From NCBI GenBank assembly GCA_005503065.1, contig SCOE01000005.1, forward strand, positions 1-64,000: DNA of 64,000 nucleotides. The letters are read 5' to 3'. Positions 18,309 through 27,754 of this stretch are shown here, piece after piece; within the stretch, counting starts at the first letter, position 1; each line of letters begins with the position of its first letter. The stretch is from Comamonadaceae bacterium ALPHA2B. Its GTDB lineage: Bacteria; Pseudomonadota; Gammaproteobacteria; Burkholderiales; Burkholderiaceae_C. Below the pieces are notes generated by a model. That model saw only the letters and a program-made list of their open reading frames with translations. It was not told the origin of the DNA and searched no databases. The translations under genes and the position numbers were made by a program.

Positions 18309-19121
18309 TCATGCGCCGGTGAATCGGGGCGCTCGCTTGTCGACGAAATGTGCGACACCCTCCTTGAAGTCCTCGCTTCGTAGACTCAGCACCATCTCCA
18401 TGTTGGCCAGGCCGACGGCGTCTCCCAGCGTCTGAAACGGCGATTCCCACAGTTGCCGCTTCATGATGCGCACGGAGCGCGGCGACACGTCGTGGCTGAG
18501 GGATCGGGCCAATGTCAGCGCGGCAGCGGGTAGCGCCTCCGGCGGTACGACCCGGTGCACCAGTCCCATGGCCAGCGCCTCCGCGGCGTCGATTTTCCGG
18601 GAAGTCAACAGCAGGTCCGTGGCATGCGCATGTCCGACGACGCGTGGCAGCATCCACGCGATGCCGTGCTCGGCGATCAAACCCCGTTTGGCGAAGGCGG
18701 TCGCGAACACCGCATGCTCCGACGCCAGGCGGAAGTCGCTGTACAGCGCCATCACGAGGCCCAGGCCTGCAGCGGCGCCGTTGATCGCACAGATGATGGG
18801 CTTGGAGGCCGCAGGAAAGTAGGAGTAGCGCGTCTGGTAGTCCGCGCGCCTGTTCATGTCGTAGGGGCGCATCCATTGCTCGGCCTGGATGTCTTCCGGG
18901 GGCAAGACCTCGAGTTCCTCCATGTCCATGCCGGCACAGAACGCTCGGCCGGCCCCCGTCAGAACGATGGCGCGCACGCCGGCATCGCGGCTGGCCCGCT
19001 CGATGGCGGTGCGCAATTCGCCCTCCAGTACCTTCGTCAGGGCATTCATGCGTTCGGGGCGGTTGAGCGTGATCGTGGCGACGGATTCATCGACCGCGTA
19101 GAGCAGGGTTTCGTAGGTCAT
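18309..19121 (-). CDS. Enoyl-CoA hydratase/isomerase family protein
   Basis: A 270-residue crotonase-fold enzyme. Oxyanion-hole segments are GAGRAFCAGMD (about residues 60-70) and the NGAAAGLGL stretch. It would hydrate or isomerise an enoyl-CoA in the cytoplasm. It is 7 bp downstream of the aldehyde dehydrogenase gene, and this operon holds a second, distinct crotonase, which suggests two different steps or substrates. The start at 19121 gives the normal crotonase N-terminus; a longer in-frame start adds 42 implausible residues. Confidence 0.9.
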   Translation of the reverse strand: MTYETLLYAVDESVATITLNRPERMNALTKVLEGELRTAIERASRDAGVRAIVLTGAGRAFCAGMDMEELEVLPPEDIQAEQWMRPYDMNRRADYQTRYSYFPAASKPIICAINGAAAGLGLVMALYSDFRLASEHAVFATAFAKRGLIAEHGIAWMLPRVVGHAHATDLLLTSRKIDAAEALAMGLVHRVVPPEALPAAALTLARSLSHDVSPRSVRIMKRQLWESPFQTLGDAVGLANMEMVLSLRSEDFKEGVAHFVDKRAPRFTGA

Positions 19122-19128
19122 GGGTATT

Positions 19129-20568
19129 TCACTGAACAGGCAGATCGGCGAAGCCGGGAGGGAGCTGGATCGACAGCGGCTCGACGAACTCTTCCAGGCC
19201 GTAGCGGCCGTTCTCGCGGCCGAGGCCGGATTGGCGGAAACCGCCAAAGGGCGCCAGCGGGTTGAAGGGTGCGCCGTTGATGTCGACCTGGCCTGCGCGC
19301 ATCCGCCGGGCCACGCCCAGCGTGTGGGAAGTCGCGGGACCCCACACGGCGCCCGCCAGGCCGTACGCCGTTCCGTTGGCGATCGCGAGCCCGTCGTCCT
19401 CGCTGTCGTAAGCCATCAGGCACAGCACCGGGCCGAAGACCTCCTCCTGCGCGATGGCCATTTGAGGGGTCACGTCGGACAGCACCGTGGCCGGTACGAA
19501 GAAGCCGTGGCGCGGCGGCTCGTCAGCGCCGCCGATGCGGCGCGCACCGGCAGCGATGGCCTCTTCGACAAGGCTCTGGACTTTCCTCTGTTGGGCCTGG
19601 GAGACCAGCGGGCCAAGCCGCGTGCTGCCATCGGCGGGGTCTCCCATGCGGTAGCTGGGCAGGAAGCTCTGCGCAAGTTCTTCGGCCCGCCCCAGAAGAT
19701 GCCGTGGCACGAGCAGGCGCGTGATGGCGGAGCAGGTCTGGCCCGAGTTGAGCATGCAGCTGGCCAGGGTTGCCTTGACAGCGGCAGCGAGATCGGCGTC
19801 GGGCAGGACCAGCGCCGCGGACTTGCCGCCCAGTTCCAGCGCCACACGCTTGATGTCTGCGCTGGCCTGGGCGGCGATCTGGCGGCCCGCACGGGTCGAT
19901 CCTGTGAAGGAGACCATGTCCACGCCCGGGTGGCGCACGAGCGCCTGCCCGACGTCGGCGCCACCGCCATGCACCACGTTGAAGACGCCGGCGGGCAGGC
20001 CCGCCTGCCGTACGGCCTCGGCCAGCATGAACGCACTGCTGGGCGCGATTTCCGATGGCTTGAGCACGACCGTGCAACCCGCCAGGAGCGCAGGCGCCAC
20101 CTTGCCGGTGATCTGGTGCAGCGGGTAGTTCCAAGGCGTGATGCACGCGACGACACCGACCGGTACCTGCTGAACCAGCGAGTGGCCGATTCGCGATTCC
20201 CATTCAAGCCCATCGGCGAGGTCGGCATACGCGTCCCAGGCCGACAGCGGTGCGCCCACCTGGATGCGCGCCGCAAGCTTGCGCGGCATGCCGACTTCCC
20301 GGGAGATGGCAGTGGTTAGTGCCTCGGCCTGCTCGCGCAGAGCGGCAGCTACGCGGCGCACCGCGGCGGCGCGCGCGGCGGGCGCGGTGGCTGACCATGC
20401 ATCGAACGCATGCCGGGCGGCGATCACTGCGGCGTCGACGTCTTCGCTGGAGGCGCTTCGGTAGCTGGCAAAGCTTTCTTCGGTGTAGCAGTCTGTGACG
20501 GGCAGATCCTGAGTGCCGCGTGCGGGCGTCAGGCTGCCGTCGATGAACAATTGGGTGTGCTTCTGCAT
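19129..20568 (-). CDS. NAD(P)-dependent aldehyde dehydrogenase
   Basis: A 479-residue aldehyde dehydrogenase. The general base glutamate is in ELGGKSA, the catalytic cysteine in NSGQTCSA, and the C-terminal PFGGFRQSGLGRE block is intact. It oxidises an aldehyde to the acid. The start at 20568 gives MQKHTQLFIDG, a typical family N-terminus. It lies 7 bp after the second enoyl-CoA hydratase gene and 7 bp before the first, in the same operon. Confidence 0.92.
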   Translation of the reverse strand: MQKHTQLFIDGSLTPARGTQDLPVTDCYTEESFASYRSASSEDVDAAVIAARHAFDAWSATAPAARAAAVRRVAAALREQAEALTTAISREVGMPRKLAARIQVGAPLSAWDAYADLADGLEWESRIGHSLVQQVPVGVVACITPWNYPLHQITGKVAPALLAGCTVVLKPSEIAPSSAFMLAEAVRQAGLPAGVFNVVHGGGADVGQALVRHPGVDMVSFTGSTRAGRQIAAQASADIKRVALELGGKSAALVLPDADLAAAVKATLASCMLNSGQTCSAITRLLVPRHLLGRAEELAQSFLPSYRMGDPADGSTRLGPLVSQAQQRKVQSLVEEAIAAGARRIGGADEPPRHGFFVPATVLSDVTPQMAIAQEEVFGPVLCLMAYDSEDDGLAIANGTAYGLAGAVWGPATSHTLGVARRMRAGQVDINGAPFNPLAPFGGFRQSGLGRENGRYGLEEFVEPLSIQLPPGFADLPVQ

Positions 20569-20575
20569 GGGCCGG

Positions 20576-21367
20576 TCAATCGTTGCGAGGGTGGGTGGTC
20601 TTGGCGTCGCGCCGGGCGATGAACGCGTGCATCGCCCGCTGCGGTTGCCCCGTGGAGTAACACTCCAATTGGTAGCGGATGCCCGCGCTGCAGGCTTCCT
20701 CGAATCCGGCCTGGGTTCTTTCGCGAAAGCGCTGCTTGGTGGCGCGGACCGCGGCCCCAGGCAACGCGGCAAGTGCTTGTGCACGTTCCATGGCGCGCGG
20801 CAACACCTCGTTCGGCGCCACGAGGTCGTTGATCAGGCCGAGCGTGTGGGCGCGCTCCCCCGTGATGAGTTCCCCGGTCAGGGAGAGCTGCTGGTTCAGC
20901 GAGTGGCCGATCTGCAGCGACATCAGGTAAGAGCCGACGACGCTCGCCAATCCCGCCTTGACTTCGGGCTGCCCCATCCGCAGCGTGCCGTGAGCGACAC
21001 GCAAGTCGCACATCAGGGCCATCTGGAAACCGGCGCCCACGGCCGTGCCATTGAGCGCGGCGACGATCGGCTTGTCCACGTCGCGCACCGCCTGGTACAT
21101 GGCGTGCTGCCGGTTGAGCCAGCCGGCCAGGTTGGCAGTGTCGACGGTGGCCGATTCGTCCAGATCCTGGCCTCCGCAGAAGGCACGCTCGCCGCTGCCG
21201 GTCAGCACGATCGCCTGCACCTGCGAATCGGCTTCGAGTGCGTACAGATGCCGCGTCAACGCCGCACGCAGCCGCCCGTCGACGGCGTTCATGGCCGCCG
21301 GGCGGTTCAGCCGCAGGACGGCGATCTCGCCGATCAGCTCCAGCAGGACGGTGTCATTGTCCGGCAT
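20576..21367 (-). CDS. Enoyl-CoA hydratase/isomerase family protein
   Basis: A 263-residue crotonase. TGSGERAFCGGQDLDE and NGTAVGAGFQ supply the two oxyanion-hole backbones. The sequence differs clearly from the other crotonase in the same operon, so this is not a recent duplication. The start overlaps the end of the ADP-forming acyl-CoA synthetase gene by 14 bp. Exact substrate unknown. Confidence 0.9.
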   Translation of the reverse strand: MPDNDTVLLELIGEIAVLRLNRPAAMNAVDGRLRAALTRHLYALEADSQVQAIVLTGSGERAFCGGQDLDESATVDTANLAGWLNRQHAMYQAVRDVDKPIVAALNGTAVGAGFQMALMCDLRVAHGTLRMGQPEVKAGLASVVGSYLMSLQIGHSLNQQLSLTGELITGERAHTLGLINDLVAPNEVLPRAMERAQALAALPGAAVRATKQRFRERTQAGFEEACSAGIRYQLECYSTGQPQRAMHAFIARRDAKTTHPRND

Positions 21368-23480
21368 GCGTGCCTCCGCTTCGTTCGATCACTGCGTCCA
21401 CAGCGCAGCCACCCTGACCCTCGTCGCGGACGATGAAGGGATTGACGTCGATGGAAGCGATGTTGCCGGCATTGGCAGCGGCCAGTTCGCCCAGTCTGAC
21501 TGCGGCGCACGCCACCGCCTGGACATCCACGGGAGCCTCCCCGCGCACGCCCGCGAGGATGGGGGCGATGCGCAGGGTGCCCAAGCTCGCGATCACGTCG
21601 GCCTCCGAGAAAGGGTGCAGCAGCACCACGAAGTCGCGCAGGGCCTCGACGTACTTTCCGCCGTCGCTGACCATCACCACGGTGCCGAATGCCGGGTCCT
21701 GCCGGACGCCCAGGGCGAATTCGCGCCGGCCGCGCACGCGGGCCGCGACGATCGCTCCCTCGAAAGGAAGCCCCATCGCGGTCACGCGTTCCGCGCAGGC
21801 CGCCCAGGCGCTCTCGACGCGCGCTGGGTCGTCCACATACAAGAACACGAGTCCGTGCTCGGACTTGTGCGGGATACGAGCCGAGCAGGCCTTCAGTACC
21901 ACCGCTGGGCCCAGCTTGCGCCACGCGGCCAGCGCCTCGTCCAGGCTCTGGCACAGCAAGTGGGGCACGGTGGGGATGTCGGCTACCGCCAGGAGGGCCA
22001 GGCTGTCTGCCTCGCTGAGCAGGGCGTCGGCGCCGCGGGCGAGCGAGGGCGCGGACTGCGCACCTTGGGCGAGCCTGTCCCGCTCGGCGGCTCGAGCAAT
22101 CAGCTCGCCGTGGCCACGCCACTGGTGGAGGGCTTGGATGCCGTCCGTCTCGTGCGAGAAGACCGGCACGCCAGCCTTGCGGAAGGCGGTGCGTACCGCC
22201 TGCTGCGGCGCCGACACAGCGACGGGTTTGCCGTGGTTGGCGGCAAGGCGAGCTGTCTGCGCGGCCATGCCCGGAACGTCGTAGCCGGGGCCGGCCACAG
22301 GGACGCCGACCAGGAACATGTCGGCCTGCGGATCGGCGGCCAGCGCATCGAGCGTATCGGCGAACATGCCGCCCTGGGTCATGAGGGACGCGGTCAGGTC
22401 GACCGGGTTTTGCGCCGTGGCGAAGCTCGGCATGATTCGCGCGAGGCGCTTCACGGTAGGCGGCGCCAGCTCGGCGATGGGCAGGCCCAGGCTGTCGGCG
22501 GTGTCCGCGCAGAGGACACCCACGGCGCCGCTGTGGCTCATGACCACCAGCCGCCGCGCGGGCCGGGGCGGCATGGCCAGGTACAGCTCCACCGCGTTGA
22601 CCAGGCCATGCACGTCCTGCGCGCGCCAGATGCCATGCCGCTGCAGGAAGGCGTCCACCACGACGTCGTCGTTCACGATCGCACCGGTGTGCGATGCCGC
22701 GGCCTTGGCGCCTTGTGCACTGCGGCCCGACTTGAGCGCGATCACCGCAGCGCCTCGCGCCCTCGTGGTACGGGCCACTTCGGCCAGTACGGCCGGATCG
22801 GCAAGCGCCTCGATGTACATCAGCACCACGCGGATCTGCGGATCGGCCGCTGCCGCCAGGGCCAGTTCGTTCACCGAGGCATCAGCGTCGTTGCCAGATG
22901 CGACGACATAGCGCACGCCCACGCCGCGCTCGCGCAGCATGGCATAGGGCATCACGCTGGCTGCGCCGCTCTGGCTGACGATGGCGACCGGCCCGTCCTG
23001 AGGCGGCACCTCCATGAACATGGTGCTGAAGTTCATCACCGCACCATCGCGGAAATTGGCCACGCCCTGTGCGTTGGGTCCGATCAGCCGTACACCCAGC
23101 CGACGCGCCTGCGCCACCAGATCATGCTGCCGCTCGGTACCCGCAGCGCCGGTTTCGCCAAATCCCGAGCTCATCACGATCGCAGTGCCGATGCCTCGGG
23201 CCCCGCACTGCCCGATCACGTCGGCCACTGCGTCCTGACCGACCGCCACAATGGCCGCATCGGGTACCTCGGGCAAGTCAGCCAGCGAGGCGTAGGCCTT
23301 CAGCCCCTGGACGGTGTCGCGGCGAGGATTGATGGGATACACCGCACCCTGGAAGCCGAAACGCTGGAGATAGTGCAGCGGGCGGCCGCCCACCTTGTTT
23401 TGATCCTCGGTGGCGCCGACGATGGCAATGCTGCGTGGGGCAAGGACCCGCTGCAGGCGGGGGTCGGGTGCGTGGGTCAT
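21354..23480 (-). CDS. ADP-forming acyl-CoA synthetase (acetate-CoA ligase family)
   Basis: A 708-residue NDP-forming acyl-CoA synthetase with alpha and beta parts fused. Order: CoA-binding Rossmann domain (SIAIVGATEDQNKVGG at about 17-32), succinyl-CoA-ligase-like domains with the phospho-histidine motif ASHTGA, and a C-terminal ATP-grasp domain (KACSARIPHKSEHGL). It links an acid to CoA with ATP, giving ADP, so this operon carries its own activation enzyme distinct from the AMP-forming one at 8.3-9.9 kb. The ATG at 23480 is 14 bp downstream of the Bug protein gene; sequence before it in frame is a shadow of that gene. Confidence 0.9.
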   Translation of the reverse strand: MTHAPDPRLQRVLAPRSIAIVGATEDQNKVGGRPLHYLQRFGFQGAVYPINPRRDTVQGLKAYASLADLPEVPDAAIVAVGQDAVADVIGQCGARGIGTAIVMSSGFGETGAAGTERQHDLVAQARRLGVRLIGPNAQGVANFRDGAVMNFSTMFMEVPPQDGPVAIVSQSGAASVMPYAMLRERGVGVRYVVASGNDADASVNELALAAAADPQIRVVLMYIEALADPAVLAEVARTTRARGAAVIALKSGRSAQGAKAAASHTGAIVNDDVVVDAFLQRHGIWRAQDVHGLVNAVELYLAMPPRPARRLVVMSHSGAVGVLCADTADSLGLPIAELAPPTVKRLARIMPSFATAQNPVDLTASLMTQGGMFADTLDALAADPQADMFLVGVPVAGPGYDVPGMAAQTARLAANHGKPVAVSAPQQAVRTAFRKAGVPVFSHETDGIQALHQWRGHGELIARAAERDRLAQGAQSAPSLARGADALLSEADSLALLAVADIPTVPHLLCQSLDEALAAWRKLGPAVVLKACSARIPHKSEHGLVFLYVDDPARVESAWAACAERVTAMGLPFEGAIVAARVRGRREFALGVRQDPAFGTVVMVSDGGKYVEALRDFVVLLHPFSEADVIASLGTLRIAPILAGVRGEAPVDVQAVACAAVRLGELAAANAGNIASIDVNPFIVRDEGQGGCAVDAVIERSGGTHAGQ

Positions 23481-23494
23481 GGATGCGCTGCGCT

Positions 23495-24475
23495 TCAGTT
23501 CAGGCTGGCGCCGGAGTTCTTGACCACGGGTGCCCATTTGGCGATGTCGTTCTTGACGAGTTCGGCGAACTCGGCCGGCGTGGTGCTCTTCGCTTCGGCG
23601 CCATCGGCCTGCATGCGCTGCTTCATGTCGTCGCTGGCCATCACCGTCGCGATCTCCCGTTGCAGGCGGTCGACGACCGGAGCCGGTGTACCGCGTGGCG
23701 CCAGCACGCCGTACCAAATGGTGACGTCGAATCCCTTCAACCCCGCTTCCTGCGCAGTGGGGACCTGCGGCAGCAACGGCGATCGGGCCGGCCCTGTGAC
23801 GGCAAGCGCGGTCACTTTCCCGGAAGCGATGTTCTGGGTCTGCTGGGCAATGGTGTCGAACATCATCGAGATCCGGCCACCCAGAAGATCGACGAGCGCC
23901 GGCGCCGATCCCTTGTAGGGCACGTGGTTCAGCCGGATGCCGGCCGACGTGGCGAAGAGCTCGCCGGACAGGTGGTTGGAGCTGCCGTTGCCGGCCGAGC
24001 CATAGGACAGTTCCCCCGGCTTGGTCCTTGCCAGCGCCACCAGTTCGCTCAGCGTCTTCACGGGCACCTGGGGACTGGTGACGAGCACGTTCATGGTCGT
24101 GGCCATGAGGCTGATGGGCGCGAAGTCCTTGATCGGGTCGTAGCGCAGTTTCGCGTAGAGGCTGGGGTTGATCGCCATCGTGCCGGTAGTGCCGAAGAAG
24201 AGCGTGTAGCCGTCCGCGGGGGACCGTGCCACCAGCTCCGCGGCGATGCCGCCTCCAGCGCCGCCGCGGTTGTCGACGATCACCTGCTGCCCCAGCTTGT
24301 CGCCGAGCTTGAGCGCGAGGACGCGCGCCATGGCGTCGGTCGGGCCGCCGGCCGCAAAGGGAACGACCAGGCTGATCGCGCGCTTGGGGTACGTGGGATC
24401 GTCCGCAAGGACGGCTGGTGAAGTCAGCAGGCAGGCGGCTGCGCACCCGGCCGCCAGATAGGTTGCAAATCTCAA
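23495..24475 (-). CDS. Bug/TctC-family tripartite tricarboxylate-type binding protein
   Basis: A 326-residue periplasmic binding protein of the Bug (TctC) family, expanded in Burkholderiales. After a signal peptide (about residues 1-24) comes the classic YPKRAISLVVPFAAGGPTD. GELSYGSAGNGSSNHL is another family block. The start is a TTG at 24475 preceded by AGGAGACAACC; another TTG at 24505 lacks an SD sequence. No TctA/TctB membrane genes are adjacent, as is usual for Bug genes. It leads the second catabolic operon and lies opposite the LysR gene. Confidence 0.9.
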   Translation of the reverse strand: MRFATYLAAGCAAACLLTSPAVLADDPTYPKRAISLVVPFAAGGPTDAMARVLALKLGDKLGQQVIVDNRGGAGGGIAAELVARSPADGYTLFFGTTGTMAINPSLYAKLRYDPIKDFAPISLMATTMNVLVTSPQVPVKTLSELVALARTKPGELSYGSAGNGSSNHLSGELFATSAGIRLNHVPYKGSAPALVDLLGGRISMMFDTIAQQTQNIASGKVTALAVTGPARSPLLPQVPTAQEAGLKGFDVTIWYGVLAPRGTPAPVVDRLQREIATVMASDDMKQRMQADGAEAKSTTPAEFAELVKNDIAKWAPVVKNSGASLN

Positions 24476-24506
24476 GGTTGTCTCCTGTGCTTGTCGTGGG
24501 AGCAAC

Positions 24507-24523
24507 TCTAGAAGCGACCTAGA
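24507..24523. promoter_or_regulatory. LysR-type operator candidate (TCTAG-N7-CTAGA)
   Basis: A perfect inverted repeat, TCTAG AAGCGAC CTAGA, containing the T-N11-A pattern of LysR binding boxes. It lies between the divergent Bug/TctC and LysR genes, 32 bp upstream of the TTG start of the former. Assignment is by position and pattern. Confidence 0.55.
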
Positions 24524-24573
24524 ATTCCAGAAAGACGATGGAAGCGATTTCAGGTTTCAAAAAAAGTGAAATC

Positions 24574-25533
24574 ATGAACTTCAAGCAGCTCAACACCTTC
24601 TTGCAGGTGGCCGACACGAAATCGCTCTCCCGCGCGGCCATCGCTTCGGACACCGCCCAGTCGCTGGTCAGTCGGCAGATCGCCATGCTGGAAGCAGCCT
24701 GGGGTCGGCGGCTGTTCGAGCGCACGGGCCGAGGCATGGCGCTGTCCGAGTTCGGCAGGCGCATGTATCCCGAAATCAAGCGCGTCGTGGATCAGGTGGA
24801 CCAACTGGACGCCATGGCGCGCGAGTCGGCGGGGGGGCTGACCGGCACGGTGCGCGTCGGCGTGCTGCCATCGCTGGCGCGCGCTCTGCTGCCCCTCCTG
24901 CTGGCAGACGTGCGCGAGAGGGCGCCCCAGCTCCGTTTGCACGTCACAGAGGGCTTCAGCGGTGCATTGGACGAGCAGCTGGCCTCGGGTCGGCTCGACA
25001 TGATCGTCGTGAACCGCTATGGATCCTCCGCCTTGGGCGGCGAGGACGTGCTGGGCAAGCTCGAGACTTTCCTGATCGGCAAGGCCGTCCGACCGGAGCT
25101 ATCGGGTGCCACGGTGCCGTTTCGCGCCATGGCCGGCATTCCGCTGGTGCTGCCTGCCGCGCCGAACGGGCTGCGGACCACTTTGGATACGCTGTCACGC
25201 CGGCACCACGTGAAGCTGGATGTCGCCATGGAAGTCGACACGGCCACGGCGATGAAGGACGTTGCTGCCAGCGGCCATGCGTTGACCTTGCTGCCCCTCA
25301 CTGCGGTGGCGCAGGAAGTCGCGGCCGGAGAGCTGGTCGCCTGCCGGGTCACACATCCCGGCATCCGTCGCACGATCGCCCTGAGCCTCAGCCGCCAGCG
25401 AGGACTGTCGGAGGGTGCGCGTTTGGTCGCATCGCGAGTTCGGATACTCGCGTCGCAGCTCATTGCTGACCAGGTGCCGACGGGTGCCCGGGGCGCTGAG
25501 TTGCCAGACGCGGGCGATTCACGTCAGCGTTGA
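24574..25533 (+). CDS. LysR-family transcriptional regulator
   Basis: A 319-residue LysR regulator from this start: N-terminal winged helix (MNFKQLNTFLQVADTKSLSRAA) and a C-terminal periplasmic-binding-like effector domain. An in-frame ATG at 24538 would add 12 residues and has an AGAAAG SD-like sequence; 24574 is chosen because MNFKQL is the usual family start. It is divergent from the Bug/acyl-CoA synthetase operon and probably activates it in response to a pathway intermediate. Confidence 0.88.
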   Translation: MNFKQLNTFLQVADTKSLSRAAIASDTAQSLVSRQIAMLEAAWGRRLFERTGRGMALSEFGRRMYPEIKRVVDQVDQLDAMARESAGGLTGTVRVGVLPSLARALLPLLLADVRERAPQLRLHVTEGFSGALDEQLASGRLDMIVVNRYGSSALGGEDVLGKLETFLIGKAVRPELSGATVPFRAMAGIPLVLPAAPNGLRTTLDTLSRRHHVKLDVAMEVDTATAMKDVAASGHALTLLPLTAVAQEVAAGELVACRVTHPGIRRTIALSLSRQRGLSEGARLVASRVRILASQLIADQVPTGARGAELPDAGDSRQR

Positions 25534-25638
25534 TGCAATCCCCTTTGAGCGGGGGGCGCCAACGCCGGGCGATGCGCGACGAGCGCGATTGCGGACGTGT
25601 TCACCGAGCCGCTGGTGCACACGACGCCGTGACGCTCA

Positions 25639-26916
25639 TCAGCGCTGCATCGCCTCGCGCTGCGTGACCTCGGCGCCGGTGTTGCCCCAGCTGGCGCGCA
25701 CATAGCTCAGCACGGCGGCGATGTCGGCGTCGTCGAGCAGGTGGCCGAAGGGCGGCATGCCGTAGGGCTGCGGGTTGCCATCCGTCGCGGGCAGGAAGCC
25801 GCCGCGCCGCACGACCTGCACGAGGTTGCTCGCGTGGCGCATGTTGACGGCGCGGTTGCCCGCGAGCGGAGGGAAGGTGCCGGCCGCGCCTTCGCCGCGC
25901 TCGCCGTGGCACCAGGCGCACTGCTGCGCATAGATCTTCTCGCCGCGCTGCAGCACCCCCTCGTTGCGGCGACCTGCCGGCGCGGGCGCCGCGGCTGGCG
26001 CCTGCGGCAGCGCCTGCAGGTAGACGGCCATCGCGCGCAGGTCGGCATCGCTCAGGTGCTGGGTGCTGCGGTACACCACCTCGGCCATTGGGCCGAGCAC
26101 CGAGGCGTGCGCGGTGCGGCCGGTCTTGAGCAGGGTCACCACCTCCTGCGGGTCCCAGCCCGCGACGCCGGCCTCCGAAGCGGCGTCGAGCGCGGGTGCG
26201 TACCAGTTCTCGCCCGGCAGCATGCCGCCGACCAGCCCGCGCGCCGTGTCGGTCGCGCCCAGCGAATTGCGGCTGCCGTGGCAGGCGATGCAATGGCCCA
26301 GGCCGCCCACCAGGTAGGCGCCGCGGTTCCATTCGGCCGAGCGCTGCGCCTGCGGCTCGAAGCGGCCGGGCGTGAAGAAGATCGCGCGCCACACGGCCAG
26401 CGCGGCCTGCGTGTCGTAGGGAAAGGCCAGCGTGTGGGCGCGGTTCGCCTGCGCCGCCGGCGGCAGCGTGCGCAGCCAGGCGTAGATGGCGTCCGAGTCC
26501 TCGCGCGTCATCTGCGTGAAGCTGGTGTACGGGAAGGCCGGGTACAGCAGGCGGCCGTCGCGCGAGCGGCCGTTGTGCATCGCGCGCCAGAAATGGTCGG
26601 CGTTCCACAGGCCGATGCCGGTGAGCGGTTCGGGCGTGAGGTTGCTGGTGTAGATCGTGCCGAAGGGCGTCTCGATGCCACGGCCGCCGGCATACGCCGC
26701 GCCACCGCGCGCCGTGTGGCAACCGGCGCAGTTGCCGGCCAGCGCCAGGTAGCGTCCGCGCTCCACCTGGCCGGGTGAGGCGACGAAGTCCTCCGCGCGC
26801 GCATCGCTCGGCGGGTCTTCGCCGCGCAGGTTCACGGCGACCACGGCGGCGGCCAGAAGCACGAGCGCCGCGATCAGGGCCAGCACCGTGCGCAGCAATA
26901 CGTGCCGCGCCTTCAT
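25639..26916 (-). CDS. Triheme cytochrome c (dehydrogenase subunit-like)
   Basis: A 425-residue membrane-anchored or exported cytochrome c with three haem motifs: CAGCHT, CIACHG and CAWCHG. An N-terminal hydrophobic segment (residues about 8-28) acts as anchor or signal. The layout matches the cytochrome subunits of periplasmic alcohol/aldehyde/gluconate dehydrogenases, which pass electrons to the respiratory chain; no dehydrogenase subunit is adjacent. The ATG at 26916 overlaps the stop of the upstream diheme cytochrome by four bases. Confidence 0.9.
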   Translation of the reverse strand: MKARHVLLRTVLALIAALVLLAAAVVAVNLRGEDPPSDARAEDFVASPGQVERGRYLALAGNCAGCHTARGGAAYAGGRGIETPFGTIYTSNLTPEPLTGIGLWNADHFWRAMHNGRSRDGRLLYPAFPYTSFTQMTREDSDAIYAWLRTLPPAAQANRAHTLAFPYDTQAALAVWRAIFFTPGRFEPQAQRSAEWNRGAYLVGGLGHCIACHGSRNSLGATDTARGLVGGMLPGENWYAPALDAASEAGVAGWDPQEVVTLLKTGRTAHASVLGPMAEVVYRSTQHLSDADLRAMAVYLQALPQAPAAAPAPAGRRNEGVLQRGEKIYAQQCAWCHGERGEGAAGTFPPLAGNRAVNMRHASNLVQVVRRGGFLPATDGNPQPYGMPPFGHLLDDADIAAVLSYVRASWGNTGAEVTQREAMQR

Positions 26917-27662
26917 CGGTGGGCCTCCATGGCGCTGCAGGCCACCGGCAGGCCGCCGGGCAGCGTCGTGGCGGGCTTGGCGCCCGCGGGCACGGGCTGC
27001 GCGGCCAGCCAGCCGGCGATCGCCGTGATGTCGCGGTTGTCGAGCTTGCGGCCCACCTCCGCCATGCAGTCGGGCGCCAGGGCGCGGCGGTCGCCGGTGA
27101 CCCATGCGCCGAGCTGCGAGGCGATGTACAGGCGCGGCAGGCCCAGCAGCGAAGGGATGCCGGGCTGCACGCCGGTCAGTGCCTCGCCATGGCAACGCAC
27201 GCAGGCGGGCAGGCCGCGCGTTGCGTCGCCGCCGAAGACCAGCTCGCGCCCGCGGGCCAGGGCCGCGGCCGGCAGGTCGGAAGCGGCCGGCGGCGGGTAA
27301 GGGAAGTCGAGCGACGCGAAGTACTCCGCCATGTCGCGCAGGTAGGCGTCCGAGAGGTTCGCCAGCAGATGGCTCATGTCGGCCTGCTGGCGGCGCCCGT
27401 CGCGGAAGCTGCGCAACTGCTCGTAGAGGTAGCCGGCGGGCTTGCCCGCCAGGCGCGGGAAGTAGCCGGAGTTGGTGGCCTGGCCGTCGCGGCCGTGGCA
27501 GGTGATGCAGGCCGCCATGCGGCGTGCCATGTCCTCGGGCGGTGCCGCGTGCGCGGCGGTGTGTGCCAACGTGGCGCAACTGGCCAAGGCCATCGCGGCC
27601 GGCAGGGCGCGCCACCTTGCGGCGCATCGGTCGAAGAGCTTCATTCTCATGGGTCGCGCCAT
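26913..27662 (-). CDS. Diheme cytochrome c
   Basis: A 249-residue exported diheme cytochrome c (cytochrome c4/c553-like) with CITCHG and CVRCHG motifs and a signal peptide ending near ATLAHTAAHA. Starts at 27650 or 27644 are also possible and would give a more compact signal. It is translationally coupled to the triheme cytochrome, so the two probably form one electron-transfer chain. Confidence 0.88.
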   Translation of the reverse strand: MARPMRMKLFDRCAARWRALPAAMALASCATLAHTAAHAAPPEDMARRMAACITCHGRDGQATNSGYFPRLAGKPAGYLYEQLRSFRDGRRQQADMSHLLANLSDAYLRDMAEYFASLDFPYPPPAASDLPAAALARGRELVFGGDATRGLPACVRCHGEALTGVQPGIPSLLGLPRLYIASQLGAWVTGDRRALAPDCMAEVGRKLDNRDITAIAGWLAAQPVPAGAKPATTLPGGLPVACSAMEAHR

Positions 27663-27754
27663 TGTCGCGGGGTCGCATGCCCGCGGGCGGATCGCTTGCC
27701 GCCTGCCGTGGCGGAATCAGCCAGGCGTCCGGAACTGCAGGCTAAAGTCGCCCG

